Shown: positions 21,440 through 32,056 of the stretch, piece by piece
Position numbering within the stretch: position 1 is the first letter of the stretch
Layout of the letters: every line of letters starts with the position of its first letter
Origin: an uncultured Prochlorococcus sp.
GTDB taxonomy: Bacteria > Cyanobacteriota > Cyanobacteriia > PCC-6307 > Cyanobiaceae
Length of the DNA stretch: 64,000 bases
Reading direction: 5' to 3'
Assembly (NCBI GenBank): GCA_902628235.1
Contig: CACOMD010000001.1
Span: 238,973-302,972, forward strand
Position numbers and translations under genes: made by a program
The notes under the pieces: model-generated
What the model was told of the DNA's origin: nothing
Databases searched by the model: none
Seen by the model: only the letters and a program-made list of their open reading frames with translations

Positions 21440-21600
21440 TTTCAATTTGGTTCTCCTAGAGTGGCTACTTAACGGAAAAAGGTCCAAGGAAATAATTCCA
21501 TTATCCTCTGCAAAGAGCAGGCGGCTGGAGTTAGAATCAATTGGTGCTATCGTATACTGGTCTGAAAGGGTTTAAAAATTTAGGGGTTTTAAACTTCCAA
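21440..21600. other. GC-elevated non-coding block, candidate structured RNA (strand uncertain)
   Basis: Noticeably higher GC than surrounding intergenic DNA, several short inverted repeats (GGAA-ATAA-TTCC, CTGC-AAAGA-GCAG, GTTTAAAA-N9-TTTTAAAC), no start-codon ORF. Confidence 0.35.
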
Positions 21601-21694
21601 GCAACGATCAACGAATCTTAATTATAAAAAAAACTTATAGTTTAAATAACATTTTCAAATATAAAAATATCTTCTAATCAACATTTTATAGGAT

Positions 21695-22603
21695 TTACAG
21701 ATTTAACAAAGACAAAAGAGCATTAATCCATCCTTGATCACACTTTAAGATTTCTTTTTTGGTAAAACTCATTGCGATATTCTTTTCTCTATATGCTGCC
21801 TCCCCTATAAATAATGGGTATATTTTTTCTTCCCCTGAATAAGTTAGTGTTTCATTATCAATATTTAAGAATAAAGGATCACCCTCTTCAATCATTTTCC
21901 AATCATTATTAATTCTTAACGGATGAATTAAAGCATCAATTTCATTACTATCATTTCTTGGATAATCAATACTTTTTTGATGAACAAAAAGAGATATCTC
22001 ACTTGGCAAATTAATCCTATTGTTTTCTAAATTATTTATTAGATCCTCAAGAAAACTCAAAATTATTAAGAACCTTTCCGTAATCTCTGAATCAAAATGA
22101 TTCTGAGCAACTGGCCCAATCTCGATAACAAGTCCACATGGCCATGCCTCAACTAAAAATCCAGTCTGGTTAACATCTCTTTCATGTAAATATATAGGCA
22201 AACCAAATTTTGCTTGCAAGATTGCGGCTAAACAAAAATCTCTTTGTCTCCTCCCGTACATAACAATACTTGTGCCCATAGCAGAGGTTGTAGTGTGCAA
22301 ATCAATTACTATTGGACATGATTTAGGACCTTGAATGCCATATTCACTAATAAGATATTCAGATCTATTGACTTCGTAAAAATTTTGATTAGACGCAGTC
22401 TTTAAGACATTGAATGATCTATTTAAATCTACATCAATGTATCTCAATCCTTTTTCAAGTGCTTTTGGATTTCCTAAAATAAATTCTAAGGAATTTGATT
22501 GTGGAGATGTATTTATTAAGTTTCTAAATTTTTTTACAGCCCAAACTGGATTTAATTCATTTCCATGTGTGCCTGAAACTATAAGTATTTTTTTTTCAAT
22601 CAT
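21695..22603 (-). CDS. Aspartoacylase-like (AspA/AstE family) zinc hydrolase
   Basis: SGTHGNELNPVWAV, DVDLNRSF, DLHTTTSAMGTS. Confidence 0.88.
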   Translation of the reverse strand: MIEKKILIVSGTHGNELNPVWAVKKFRNLINTSPQSNSLEFILGNPKALEKGLRYIDVDLNRSFNVLKTASNQNFYEVNRSEYLISEYGIQGPKSCPIVIDLHTTTSAMGTSIVMYGRRQRDFCLAAILQAKFGLPIYLHERDVNQTGFLVEAWPCGLVIEIGPVAQNHFDSEITERFLIILSFLEDLINNLENNRINLPSEISLFVHQKSIDYPRNDSNEIDALIHPLRINNDWKMIEEGDPLFLNIDNETLTYSGEEKIYPLFIGEAAYREKNIAMSFTKKEILKCDQGWINALLSLLNL

Positions 22604-22629
22604 ATTTATAAAATAGCTTTAGAAATTTT

Positions 22630-23583
22630 ATGAAACCTAATAAATACACAATATTTATTGCTAGGCAATTCTGGTTTTGGTTTTGGATGAAATTAATGGA
22701 TGGGTTTGCTCCATCCGATAAAAAAGGTAACTATAAAAGACCCAAAGGATTTATTTACAATGAGAAATACGAAATTAATATTAATGAAAATAAAAATTTA
22801 TACTTATTAGTAGGATCAACATGTCCTTGGTGTCATAGGTTAGTAATTTTATGCACATTGTTAAACTTATCAAACAAAATTAATATTATCTTTTTAAAAC
22901 CGAACTATCAGACAGGTGAATGGATTTTTCAAAAGGATTTTTATAATTGCAAGAATTTAAAAGAAGTATATGCAAAATGCGATCAAACTAATATATTTCG
23001 TACAACTGTACCTGTTTTTATAAATTATAAGAATCGAGAAATACAATTAATCTCTAATGAAAGTAGAGATATCTTAAATATTTTAAATTCTAGTACCTTT
23101 AATACATGTTCAAATAGGGATCTCATAAAAGATTGTGATGAAAAACTTCTTAATCTCATCAATGAAGACATAAATAATGGAGTTTACAAATGCGGATTCG
23201 CAAGAAATCAAAATGCATACGTTAAAGCAAGTCAAAAGCTTTTTTCTGGTTTAACAGCTATTGAAAAGATGTTGAAAGAGAATGGTGGTCCATGGCTTTT
23301 AGGTAATGAAATATCAATAGCAGATATATATTTGTTCCCAACAATAATTAGATGGGAATATGTTTATAGCAAGTTGTTTAAATGTACTGAAAAAGATATT
23401 TACTTTTTTAAAAGTATCATTTTATGGAGATATAATTTTTTTAAACTAAAAGGCATACCAAAAACTTGCTCTTATAAAAATTGGCTCAAAGATTATTATC
23501 AAGCAATCTTTCCTTTAAATCCAAACCAAATAATCCCATTACAACCATCTTTAGAAGAGTTAATTAATTCGAATAAATTTTAA
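22630..23583 (+). CDS. Glutathione S-transferase family protein
   Basis: VGSTCPWCHRLVI N-terminal thioredoxin-fold motif; C-terminal GPWLLGNEISIADIYLFP. Confidence 0.88.
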   Translation: MKPNKYTIFIARQFWFWFWMKLMDGFAPSDKKGNYKRPKGFIYNEKYEININENKNLYLLVGSTCPWCHRLVILCTLLNLSNKINIIFLKPNYQTGEWIFQKDFYNCKNLKEVYAKCDQTNIFRTTVPVFINYKNREIQLISNESRDILNILNSSTFNTCSNRDLIKDCDEKLLNLINEDINNGVYKCGFARNQNAYVKASQKLFSGLTAIEKMLKENGGPWLLGNEISIADIYLFPTIIRWEYVYSKLFKCTEKDIYFFKSIILWRYNFFKLKGIPKTCSYKNWLKDYYQAIFPLNPNQIIPLQPSLEELINSNKF

Positions 23584-23697
23584 TTTTCTAAATTTTTTAT
23601 TCATTCACTGATTAATCATTATTTCAACTTATATAGGATGCAATTTATGAATTAATTCACTATTGTGTATTTAATTACTCATTCAGGAAATCAGAAG

Positions 23698-23916
23698 ATG
23701 AAATCCATTGACGAGCACATCCAAAAAGATCAATCAGAAATCGAATCTGCCAAAGCAGAAGGTAATCTTCCAAAAGTAAGGCATCTTACTGAAGAACTCA
23801 AAGAATTAGAAGAATACAAAGATCACCATCCTGACGATAAACATGATCCTAATGCACTTGAATTATTTTGCGATGCAAATCCAGATGAACCTGAGTGTCT
23901 AGTTTATGATGACTAA
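23698..23916 (+). CDS. CP12 domain protein (GTG at 23665 is probably not the real start)
   Basis: C-terminus LFCDANPDEPECLVYDD matches CP12 C-terminal cysteine-pair signature. Confidence 0.85.
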   Translation: MKSIDEHIQKDQSEIESAKAEGNLPKVRHLTEELKELEEYKDHHPDDKHDPNALELFCDANPDEPECLVYDD

Positions 23917-23938
23917 TAAATAATCACGCAATTTGAAT

Positions 23939-23969
23939 AAAAAAATGGGTTATAAACCCATTTTTTTTT
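23939..23969. terminator. Bidirectional terminator between convergent genes
   Basis: AAAAAATGGGTT-ATA-AACCCATTTTTTTTT. Confidence 0.85.
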
Positions 23970-24150
23970 AATAATCCATATTGTAATCTGATGGGCTTCC
24001 CGTCAAAGAGCAGACAACAGATTCTTCATTCTTCATCTCTTTGACTTCGACTATTGGTCTACCCATTTTTTTTAATACCTCTATGTCTTGAATCGTTTGA
24101 CATCTTGCAATTACTTTTCCCGTTTTATCAAAGCAACTATAAAAGTTCAT
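23968..24150 (-). CDS. Conserved hypothetical 60-aa protein
   Basis: ATG-started ORF ending at the terminator; MNFYSCFDKTGKVIARCQTIQDIEVLKKMGRP. Confidence 0.65.
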   Translation of the reverse strand: MNFYSCFDKTGKVIARCQTIQDIEVLKKMGRPIVEVKEMKNEESVVCSLTGSPSDYNMDY

Positions 24151-24237
24151 AAATTGTATTAGCTCAATATTTTATTAATGACCAAATTCACAATCAAAAT
24201 CAAGTATTTAATTTTACAAATCTTTTAATTTGCATTC

Positions 24238-25221
24238 TTAAACTTTTTTCCAAACCTCAGATAAAAGCGGGGTCAACCCTTTTCGCAATGATGAAGAAAT
24301 AACTAAAACTTTCTTTTTAGATAAATTTTCTAACTTTTTAGTCATCGATTTCAAATATTCTTCTTCAACTAATTCAGTTTTATTGAAAACAACAATCCTA
24401 TACTTATCAATCAACCCATTGCCATATTTTTTTAGTTCATCATCAATTATTAAAAAATCATTTATGGGATCATCTGCAAATACATCAATTAAATGTATCA
24501 AAATTTTTGTCCTTTCAATATGTCTTAAAAAATCATGCCCTAAACCAATCCCTTCAGCAGCTCCTGATATTAATCCTGGAATATCAGCAAATAAGCAACC
24601 ATTCCCATCGGGTTTTCTTACTACCCCAAGATTTGGGATCAAGGTCGTAAATGGATAGTCAGCAATTTTTGGGCGAGCTGATGATAGCGCAGTTATTAAT
24701 GTACTTTTTCCAGCATTGGGTAATCCAATAATGCCAACTTGAGCAATCAATTTTAGTTCCAATTTTACATGCCAAATCTCGCCCTCTCTTCCATCAATAC
24801 AAAATTCAGGAGCCCTATTGGAATTACTTAAAAAATGAGAATTTCCTAATCCTCCCCTACCACCATAAGCTATTACAACTTGTTCATTATGATTAACTAG
24901 ATCTCCTAAAATTATTCCGGTCTTTGAATCTCTAATCTCTGTTCCACATGGTACTTTTAAAATCCTATCTTCTCCACGAGCACCTGTTCTTTTGTTAGGA
25001 CCACCTTTGATTCCATCTTTTGCGCTGATCTCTCTATTAAACTTGAAATCAAGCAAAGTTTGCAAATTATTGTCAGCTATAAATATAATTGAACCTCCTC
25101 TTCCTCCATTACCACCTGAAGGTCCACCTGCAGGAACAAACTTTTCTCTTCTAAAAGAAACTATGCCATCTCCACCTTTACCCGCTTTAAGAATAACTTC
25201 TGCTTGATCAATGAAATGCAC
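24238..25221 (-). CDS. obgE: GTPase Obg/CgtA
   Basis: Glycine-rich Obg fold, [27 protein letters not shown]. Confidence 0.95.
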   Translation of the reverse strand: MHFIDQAEVILKAGKGGDGIVSFRREKFVPAGGPSGGNGGRGGSIIFIADNNLQTLLDFKFNREISAKDGIKGGPNKRTGARGEDRILKVPCGTEIRDSKTGIILGDLVNHNEQVVIAYGGRGGLGNSHFLSNSNRAPEFCIDGREGEIWHVKLELKLIAQVGIIGLPNAGKSTLITALSSARPKIADYPFTTLIPNLGVVRKPDGNGCLFADIPGLISGAAEGIGLGHDFLRHIERTKILIHLIDVFADDPINDFLIIDDELKKYGNGLIDKYRIVVFNKTELVEEEYLKSMTKKLENLSKKKVLVISSSLRKGLTPLLSEVWKKV

Positions 25222-25262
25222 GTTGGTTTAGGATGAAAATTGTCAGTATTAATAAATGAATT

Positions 25263-27677
25263 CTATTTGATCCAAGCGATTGTGCAGCCAGAGCCACCTT
25301 CTGAAGGAGCTGCATCCTCTAGCTTATCAATATAATCTAATTCTGAGAGCCAATCTTTTATACCTCTTTTTAATTTACCTGTACCAATACCATGAATAAT
25401 CCATAGAGGACCATGAAATTTTCTAATTTTCTCTTCAACTAAAATTTCTGCTTCATGTACTCTTAATCCCCTAACATCAATAGTATTTCTTGCAGTTCTT
25501 ACTTTCGCAAATGTATAGTCATCTTTTGAAGAATTAATTTGAAACTTCGTTTCTTTAATATTTGGTTGTTCTCCATTAATCCCTTGCAGTTCAGAAACAG
25601 ACAAAACACTGTTAAAAGATCCACAATTGACTGTAAATGTTTGAGTTTTTTCATCTAATGAAATTATTCTGCCGCGGCTATTAAGAGATTTTATTTTTAC
25701 AACATCACCTATTTTTGGTCTCCATGATAAATTCTTCATTTTTTGTCCATCATCACTAGTAAATTGTTTCTCAATTTCTTTTAACCTGTTTCCGATTATT
25801 CTAGAATCATCTCCAGTCGCATTTTTATTTCTTAGTCTTTCAATTAGTGTTACTACTTCTAACTTAGCTTTTTTAATTGATTTAGTTAATTTTTCTTTTT
25901 CTCTAGCCTGTATCTCTTTAGCGTGAGACTTCTGATATTTATAATTATTATTTAATTCTTCATAAAGAATTTCAGTTCTAGCAATAAGGGCTGCAGCTTC
26001 TTCAGAGGCTCTTTGTTGTTTTGTTCTTTGTTCTTCCAGGCCTTTAATTATTTTGTTTATATTGTCTGTTTCCTTTGGGATTAAATAATTAGAAGCTTGA
26101 TCAATAATTTTCTTATTAATTCCAAATTTACTCGCAATTGTTAATGCATTGCTTCTACCAGGGATCCCCCAATTTAATGTATAGGTTGGTTTTAAAGATT
26201 CTTCATCAAAACTCACAGAAACATTTTCAAACCTAGAATCTTTATATTTAAGCGCTTTGATTTCACCATAGTGTGTTGTAGCTACAGTTAAGTCAGATTT
26301 GTTTGCAAACTCCTCAAGAAGGGAAATAGCTAAAGCTGTCCCCTCTTCAGGATCTGTACCAGAACCAATTTCATCTAGCAAAACAATAGATAATCCCTGT
26401 TTAATCGATAAAGCATCAAAAATTTTTTTAATTCTCAAAATATGTCCGCTAAAAGTAGAAAGATTTTCTTGCAATGATTGATCATCTCCAATATCAGCAT
26501 AGATATTTGCATAATATGGTATTACTGGTTGATCGTTTGCAGGAATAAATAATCCTGACTTAGCCATCAATATAGCCATCCCAATTCCTTTTAATGCTGC
26601 AGTTTTTCCTCCTGTATTTGGGCCAGTGATTGATACAACTTTAATATTTTTTTTAATATAAAAATCTATGGGAATTATCTTATGAGAATAATTATTTTTG
26701 TTTTCCCACAAAAGTAAAGGATGAGTAAAACCTGTAATTTGAATATTTAAATCACTTACAAATTTAGGAGGAAGACCATTAATCCATCTTGAATATCGTG
26801 ATCGAATGTGAGCATTTTCAACAATTAATAAAATATCAGACAGTAAAAAAAGAGTATCTTTATTTTCTGAAATTAGATTAGCCCAAGATTTTAATAACTT
26901 AAATTCTTCATTCGCAATTTTTGCTTTACATGATGCAATTTTATTTCCTTTTGCAACAACTGCATCTGGCTCAATGAAAATTGTATTTCCTGATGAAGAT
27001 GAGTCATGAATAATGCCCTTGAATTTATTAATAAAATTTACTTTTATTGCTAATACGGGTCTTCCAACTCTTTCACTTATTATTGCATCCTGTATGTAGT
27101 TTTTATTTTTAAAGATAATTTTATCTAATATTAAACGCCTTTCATTTTTGATTGACATTAATTGCTTTCTCAATTCAGAAAGTTTTGGGCAGGCTCTATC
27201 AGAAATTCTTCCATTATTTTCAATACCATTTTTTAGGGTTTTTTCCAATTCAATATGATCGACTAATTTCTCCAAAAGAGATGATAATTTAGGCCTTAAT
27301 TCAAAATTTATTATAGTTTTCTTTAACTTTCTCGCAGCGGCAATAGTATCAGCAATTTCTAAAAGTTCGAAAGAACTAATTACTCCACCTTTAAAACAAG
27401 TCTCGGTATTTTTTTTTATATCAAATACACCTTCAAAATGAATATTTTGATCGTATTCATTCTCTAATGAGTAAATCTCCTTTGTTTGATCTAATAAATA
27501 TTGAGTATCTTCTAATCTTGATGGGATTTCAAAATCAATTATTGATTTTTTACCCATAGGAGTAGAAGCAAAAGAAGAAAGTTGTTTTTTTAATAATGGC
27601 CATTCCAACAGTTCTATGGATTCATTTGTCACATTCCCAACTAAAGAATCTTTATTTATATTATTTTCTTCAATCAT
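25263..27677 (-). CDS. mutS2: Endonuclease MutS2
   Basis: GPNTGGKTAALKGIGM, LLDEIGSGTDPEEGTAL, C-terminal Smr domain DVRGLRVHEAE...IIHGIGTGKL. Confidence 0.96.
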   Translation of the reverse strand: MIEENNINKDSLVGNVTNESIELLEWPLLKKQLSSFASTPMGKKSIIDFEIPSRLEDTQYLLDQTKEIYSLENEYDQNIHFEGVFDIKKNTETCFKGGVISSFELLEIADTIAAARKLKKTIINFELRPKLSSLLEKLVDHIELEKTLKNGIENNGRISDRACPKLSELRKQLMSIKNERRLILDKIIFKNKNYIQDAIISERVGRPVLAIKVNFINKFKGIIHDSSSSGNTIFIEPDAVVAKGNKIASCKAKIANEEFKLLKSWANLISENKDTLFLLSDILLIVENAHIRSRYSRWINGLPPKFVSDLNIQITGFTHPLLLWENKNNYSHKIIPIDFYIKKNIKVVSITGPNTGGKTAALKGIGMAILMAKSGLFIPANDQPVIPYYANIYADIGDDQSLQENLSTFSGHILRIKKIFDALSIKQGLSIVLLDEIGSGTDPEEGTALAISLLEEFANKSDLTVATTHYGEIKALKYKDSRFENVSVSFDEESLKPTYTLNWGIPGRSNALTIASKFGINKKIIDQASNYLIPKETDNINKIIKGLEEQRTKQQRASEEAAALIARTEILYEELNNNYKYQKSHAKEIQAREKEKLTKSIKKAKLEVVTLIERLRNKNATGDDSRIIGNRLKEIEKQFTSDDGQKMKNLSWRPKIGDVVKIKSLNSRGRIISLDEKTQTFTVNCGSFNSVLSVSELQGINGEQPNIKETKFQINSSKDDYTFAKVRTARNTIDVRGLRVHEAEILVEEKIRKFHGPLWIIHGIGTGKLKRGIKDWLSELDYIDKLEDAAPSEGGSGCTIAWIK

Positions 27678-27686
27678 TTATTTTTT

Positions 27687-28079
27687 TCAAATATTTGATT
27701 TAATTCCACCTTCAGGCACATAAAGCATTTCTAGCCAATTACCCTCAGTATCTTGCATATAAAAAGAAGCAGTTCCGTCTCTATGATCATGAATGGCACC
27801 CACTTTTAAACCAGAATTCTTCAAATCATAATGAATTTTTTCTATTTCTTTTTTATCTTCAAAATGAAACGCTAAGTGAGGACCTGCAGCCTTATAAGTT
27901 GGGCCAAGCAAAGCTAATCCATCTTTCCCTGTTCCTGCTTCTAAGTAGCACCAATCCTTGTCATCCCATATCAAATTCATTCCCAAGTTCATATAAAAGG
28001 ATTTTGATCTATCAAGATCTTTCACACGCAAAGCAGTATGGCCTATTCTTTTAACACCTTTTGAGTTTTCTAATTTCAA
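27687..28079 (-). CDS. gloA: Lactoylglutathione lyase (glyoxalase I)
   Basis: GHTALRVKDLDRSKSFYMNLGM, HLAFHFEDKKEI, DTEGNWLEMLYVPEG. Confidence 0.88.
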   Translation of the reverse strand: MKLENSKGVKRIGHTALRVKDLDRSKSFYMNLGMNLIWDDKDWCYLEAGTGKDGLALLGPTYKAAGPHLAFHFEDKKEIEKIHYDLKNSGLKVGAIHDHRDGTASFYMQDTEGNWLEMLYVPEGGIKSNI

Positions 28080-28135
28080 AATTTTTCAAATTATTAATAC
28101 AAGAATAAACAATAAATTTTAATTTAATGAGTTTT

Positions 28136-29152
28136 TTAAGTCTTTTTAAGCCAATTAGCAGCATCGCAAGCATGATAAGTAAGTATTAATTTAGCTCCTG
28201 CTCTCTTAAAACTTAGTAAAGTTTCAAGCACAACATCTTTTTCATCTATCCAACCTTTTAGTGAAGCAGCTTTAATCATTGAGTACTCTCCACTAACGTT
28301 ATAAGCTGCTATTGGCTTATTAGAAAAATTATTTAGTCTATAAATTACATCTAGATAAGATAATCCAGGTTTAACCATCAATATATCTGCACCTTCATAT
28401 TGATCAAGAGCACACTCTATAAAAGCTTCTTTAGCATTCGCGGGATCCATTTGATAACTCGATTTATTAGTAGGAATCTTTTTATTAGGATTTAATCTTG
28501 GAGCTGAATCTAGAGCGGTTCTAAAAGGACCATAATACGCAGAAGAATATTTAGCCGTGTAACTAATAATGCCTACTTCTTTAAAACCATTTTTATCAAG
28601 TGTTTGTCTTATCGCTCCAACTCTTCCGTCCATCATGTCACTTGGTCCAATAAAATCTGCACCTGCTCTGGCTTGAGTTAGAGCTTGTTTTGTAAGTATT
28701 TCTATAGTTTCATCATTAAGAATATTACCCTCTTGGTCAACTAATCCATCATGCCCGTCACATGAATATGGATCTAATGCGACATCAGTCATTATTGCCA
28801 TTTCAGGTATTTCCTGTTTTATTTTCCTAATTACTGTTGGAATTATTCCGGCTTCATTAAAACATTCAGCTCCATCTTCTGTTTTTAATGATTCATCTAC
28901 TTTAGGAAATAAAACAATACATCTAATACCTAATTCCCAAGCATGAAAAACCTCCTTTATTAGACCAGAAATATCCCATCTATAAATTCCAGGCATTGCA
29001 GAAATCTCTTCTTTATAGTCTTTGTTATGAACGAATAGGGGATAAATAAAATCTTCAGGTTGAATTTTTGTCTCTTGAACCATTTGCCTAATAGCTTCTG
29101 TTCTTCTTAAACGTCTTGGCCTGATAAAAGAATTCATTGGGATATTTTGCAA
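28136..29152 (-). CDS. hemB: Delta-aminolevulinic acid dehydratase
   Basis: PLFVHNKDYKEEISAMPGIYRW, GADFIGPSDMMDGRVGAIR, MVKPGLSYLD. Confidence 0.96.
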   Translation of the reverse strand: MQNIPMNSFIRPRRLRRTEAIRQMVQETKIQPEDFIYPLFVHNKDYKEEISAMPGIYRWDISGLIKEVFHAWELGIRCIVLFPKVDESLKTEDGAECFNEAGIIPTVIRKIKQEIPEMAIMTDVALDPYSCDGHDGLVDQEGNILNDETIEILTKQALTQARAGADFIGPSDMMDGRVGAIRQTLDKNGFKEVGIISYTAKYSSAYYGPFRTALDSAPRLNPNKKIPTNKSSYQMDPANAKEAFIECALDQYEGADILMVKPGLSYLDVIYRLNNFSNKPIAAYNVSGEYSMIKAASLKGWIDEKDVVLETLLSFKRAGAKLILTYHACDAANWLKKT

Positions 29153-29388
29153 TATTAGATAATATATTTTATTAAATAACTCTTAAATTAAAAAGCTTTT
29201 AATAATAAGATTTTAGATTATATAAGTAATTTGATAAACAACAGCCTTTTTGAAAAAAATTAATCTAATTAATTACAAATTAAGAAAATATTTATTGATT
29301 TTTTTTGCACAAATTGAATGTTTTAACAAATTGTGGACATAACAAGATAAAATTCTAAGTTAATATTCTTTATTTAAGGAGAATTTCT

Positions 29389-31047
29389 TTGAGCTTAATC
29401 AATGGATTTCATCTCAGAAATGTACGTGGAGATGTTCTTGGAGGTATTACAGCAGCAGTTGTAGCATTGCCTCTTGCTTTAGCATTTGGCAATGCAGCAC
29501 TGGGTCCTGGTGGTGCAATCTATGGTTTATATGGCGCAGTTGTTGTCGGATTTTTAGCAGCACTTTTCGGGGGGACTCCGTCGCAAGTGAGCGGGCCAAC
29601 TGGACCAATGAGCGTAACAGTTGCTGGTGTAGTAGCTGGTTTAGCAGCTGTAGGAGTTCCACGAGATCTCTCCGCTGGCCAAATTTTGCCTTTAGTAATG
29701 GCAGCAGTTGTCATTGGTGGAGTATTTCAAATCATATTTGGCATTTTGAAACTTGGTAAATATATAACTCTTGTTCCATACTCAGTTGTCTCAGGCTTTA
29801 TGTCGGGCATCGGAGTGATTATTATTGCTCTACAAATCGGGCCTTTATTGGGGATAAGTACACGGGGAGGGGTAATTGAATCTCTTTCTACAGTATTTTC
29901 TAATTTTGAACCCAATGGCGCAGCAATAGGCGTCGCAATTATGACATTAGGAATAGTCTTCCTAACTCCAAGGAAAATTAGTGAATGGGTACCTTCCCCC
30001 CTATTGGCATTATTAATAGTTACCCCTTTATCTATTTTAATTTTTGGTGATAGTGCCTTAGATAGGATTGGTGAGATACCTAGAGGTGTACCATCTCTTA
30101 GCCTACCAAGTTTTAATAAATATCTGCCTATTATATTTAAAGCTGGATTAGTGTTAGCAGTATTAGGAGCTATTGATTCCTTACTTACATCATTAGTAGC
30201 TGATAATATCTCTCAAACCAAACATAATTCAGATCGTGAACTTATTGGGCAAGGAATAGGAAATGCGATAGCTGGACTTTTCTCAGGACTACCTGGAGCT
30301 GGAGCCACTATGAGGACTGTGATTAATGTTAAATCCGGAGGTCAAACACCTATATCTGGCATGGTGCATTCTTTAGTTTTACTAATTGTGCTTGTTGGTG
30401 CAGGTCCATTAGCTGAGAAAATACCCACAGCTTTATTAGCGGGAATACTTATTAAAGTTGGCTTAGATATTATTGACTGGGGGTTTTTAAGAAGAGCTCA
30501 TAAACTCTCACTTAAAACTGCTGGAGTAATGTACGGTGTCCTTTTAATGACTGTTTTTTGGGATTTAATATGGGCCGTACTTGTTGGAGTATTTATAGCA
30601 AATATGCTTACTATTGATTCTATTACTGAGACTCAACTTGAAGGTATGGATGCTGATAATCCATTAGATAAAGAAAATATCCAAGCTAAAAGTTTATTAC
30701 CTGCTGAAGAAAAAGATTTACTTGATAAATGCTCTGGTGAAGTAATGTTATTCAGGCTAAAAGGTCCATTAAGTTTTGGAGCTGCTAAAGGCATCTCTGA
30801 CAGGATGAATCTTGTAAGAAATTATAAGATTCTTATCTTAGACATAACAGATGTTCCAAGACTAGGAGTAACTGCAACTCTTGCTATTGAAGATATGATG
30901 CAAGAAGCTAAGAATAATTCAAGAAAAGCCTTCGTAGCAGGTGCTAATGAAAAAGTTAAAGAAAGATTATCAAAATTTGGAGTTAAAGAAATTATTACTA
31001 CTAGAAAAGAAGCTTTGCAAGTTGCAATTAATGAACTAAAAAAATAA
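29389..31047 (+). CDS. SulP-family anion transporter with C-terminal STAS domain (candidate bicarbonate transporter)
   Basis: DVLGGITAAVVALPLALAFG, GLFSGLPGAGATMRT, C-terminal STAS; TTG start. Confidence 0.9.
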   Translation: MSLINGFHLRNVRGDVLGGITAAVVALPLALAFGNAALGPGGAIYGLYGAVVVGFLAALFGGTPSQVSGPTGPMSVTVAGVVAGLAAVGVPRDLSAGQILPLVMAAVVIGGVFQIIFGILKLGKYITLVPYSVVSGFMSGIGVIIIALQIGPLLGISTRGGVIESLSTVFSNFEPNGAAIGVAIMTLGIVFLTPRKISEWVPSPLLALLIVTPLSILIFGDSALDRIGEIPRGVPSLSLPSFNKYLPIIFKAGLVLAVLGAIDSLLTSLVADNISQTKHNSDRELIGQGIGNAIAGLFSGLPGAGATMRTVINVKSGGQTPISGMVHSLVLLIVLVGAGPLAEKIPTALLAGILIKVGLDIIDWGFLRRAHKLSLKTAGVMYGVLLMTVFWDLIWAVLVGVFIANMLTIDSITETQLEGMDADNPLDKENIQAKSLLPAEEKDLLDKCSGEVMLFRLKGPLSFGAAKGISDRMNLVRNYKILILDITDVPRLGVTATLAIEDMMQEAKNNSRKAFVAGANEKVKERLSKFGVKEIITTRKEALQVAINELKK

Positions 31048-31051
31048 ATCA

Positions 31052-32053
31052 ATGGATTTAAGCTTGTTACTTCAAAATATTTTTGCACCAACTGTACTTT
31101 TCTTTTTCATTGGAGTTATTGCAGTATTTTGCAAATCTGATTTAGAAATACCTGCTCCACTACCAAAATTATTCTCTCTTTATTTACTACTAGCTATTGG
31201 ATTTAAAGGTGGGATCGGAATACAAGAAAGTGGTATCCTAAATAACCAAGTTTTATTAACCTTAAGTGCAGCAATATTAATGTCATTATTAATACCACTT
31301 TTAGGATTTATAATTCTTAGATTAAAATTTAATGTCTTTAATTCTGCTGCTATTGCCGCATCCTACGGATCCATAAGTGCAGTTACTTTTATTACGGCAG
31401 AAAGTTTCTTAGCTAGCCAAAATATTGGTTCCGATGGATTTATGGTGGGTGCTTTAGCTTTGATGGAATCCCCAGCAATTTTAGTTGGACTTTTATTAGT
31501 TAGATTTGCTGGACCAAAAAATCGTCCAGAATCTAGAAAATTACATTTATCTTCAATCCTACATGAATCATTCTTAAATGGATCAGTATATTTATTGATT
31601 ACGAGCTTAATAATTGGATTTTTAACTTCTTTAAGTAATCCATCTGCGGTTGAGAAAATGTATCCCTTTACTCACTCAATATTCTATGGAGTGGAATGTT
31701 TTTTCTTATTAGATATGGGAATGGTTGCAGCCCAAAGATTACCAAGTCTAAAGAAAGCAGGTTCATTCTTAATAGGATTTGCAATTCTAATGCCCATATT
31801 TAATTCAATTATTGGTGTGTTAGTTGCACGATCTTTATCTCTCGATACTGGAAATGCCTTCTTATTTGTGGTTTTATGTGCTAGTGCATCTTATTTAGCT
31901 GTTCCTGCAGCTATGAGGATGACAGTACCTGAAGCACGATCAAGCTATTACATCTCTACTACATTAGGTCTTACTTTTCCTTTCAATATAGTTTTAGGAA
32001 TACCCTTGTATATGAGCTTAGTAAATAAATTCATACCAATTTCAACTTTTTAA
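31052..32053 (+). CDS. SbtA-like sodium-dependent bicarbonate transporter
   Basis: FFFIGVIAVFCKSDLEIPAPLPKLFSLYLLLAIGFKGG and AASYGSISAVTF motifs of SbtA family. Confidence 0.92.
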   Translation: MDLSLLLQNIFAPTVLFFFIGVIAVFCKSDLEIPAPLPKLFSLYLLLAIGFKGGIGIQESGILNNQVLLTLSAAILMSLLIPLLGFIILRLKFNVFNSAAIAASYGSISAVTFITAESFLASQNIGSDGFMVGALALMESPAILVGLLLVRFAGPKNRPESRKLHLSSILHESFLNGSVYLLITSLIIGFLTSLSNPSAVEKMYPFTHSIFYGVECFFLLDMGMVAAQRLPSLKKAGSFLIGFAILMPIFNSIIGVLVARSLSLDTGNAFLFVVLCASASYLAVPAAMRMTVPEARSSYYISTTLGLTFPFNIVLGIPLYMSLVNKFIPISTF

Positions 32054-32056
32054 AAA

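Noticed and set aside
21440-21600. tmRNA, 6S, SRP or RNase P RNA in the psbA upstream block
   Set aside because: None of the hallmark motifs I know for these RNAs could be found; kept only as an unknown candidate.
29447-29915. Several minus ORFs opposite the SulP gene
   Set aside because: Low-complexity antisense frames (Leu/Gln-rich) over a conserved transporter gene.
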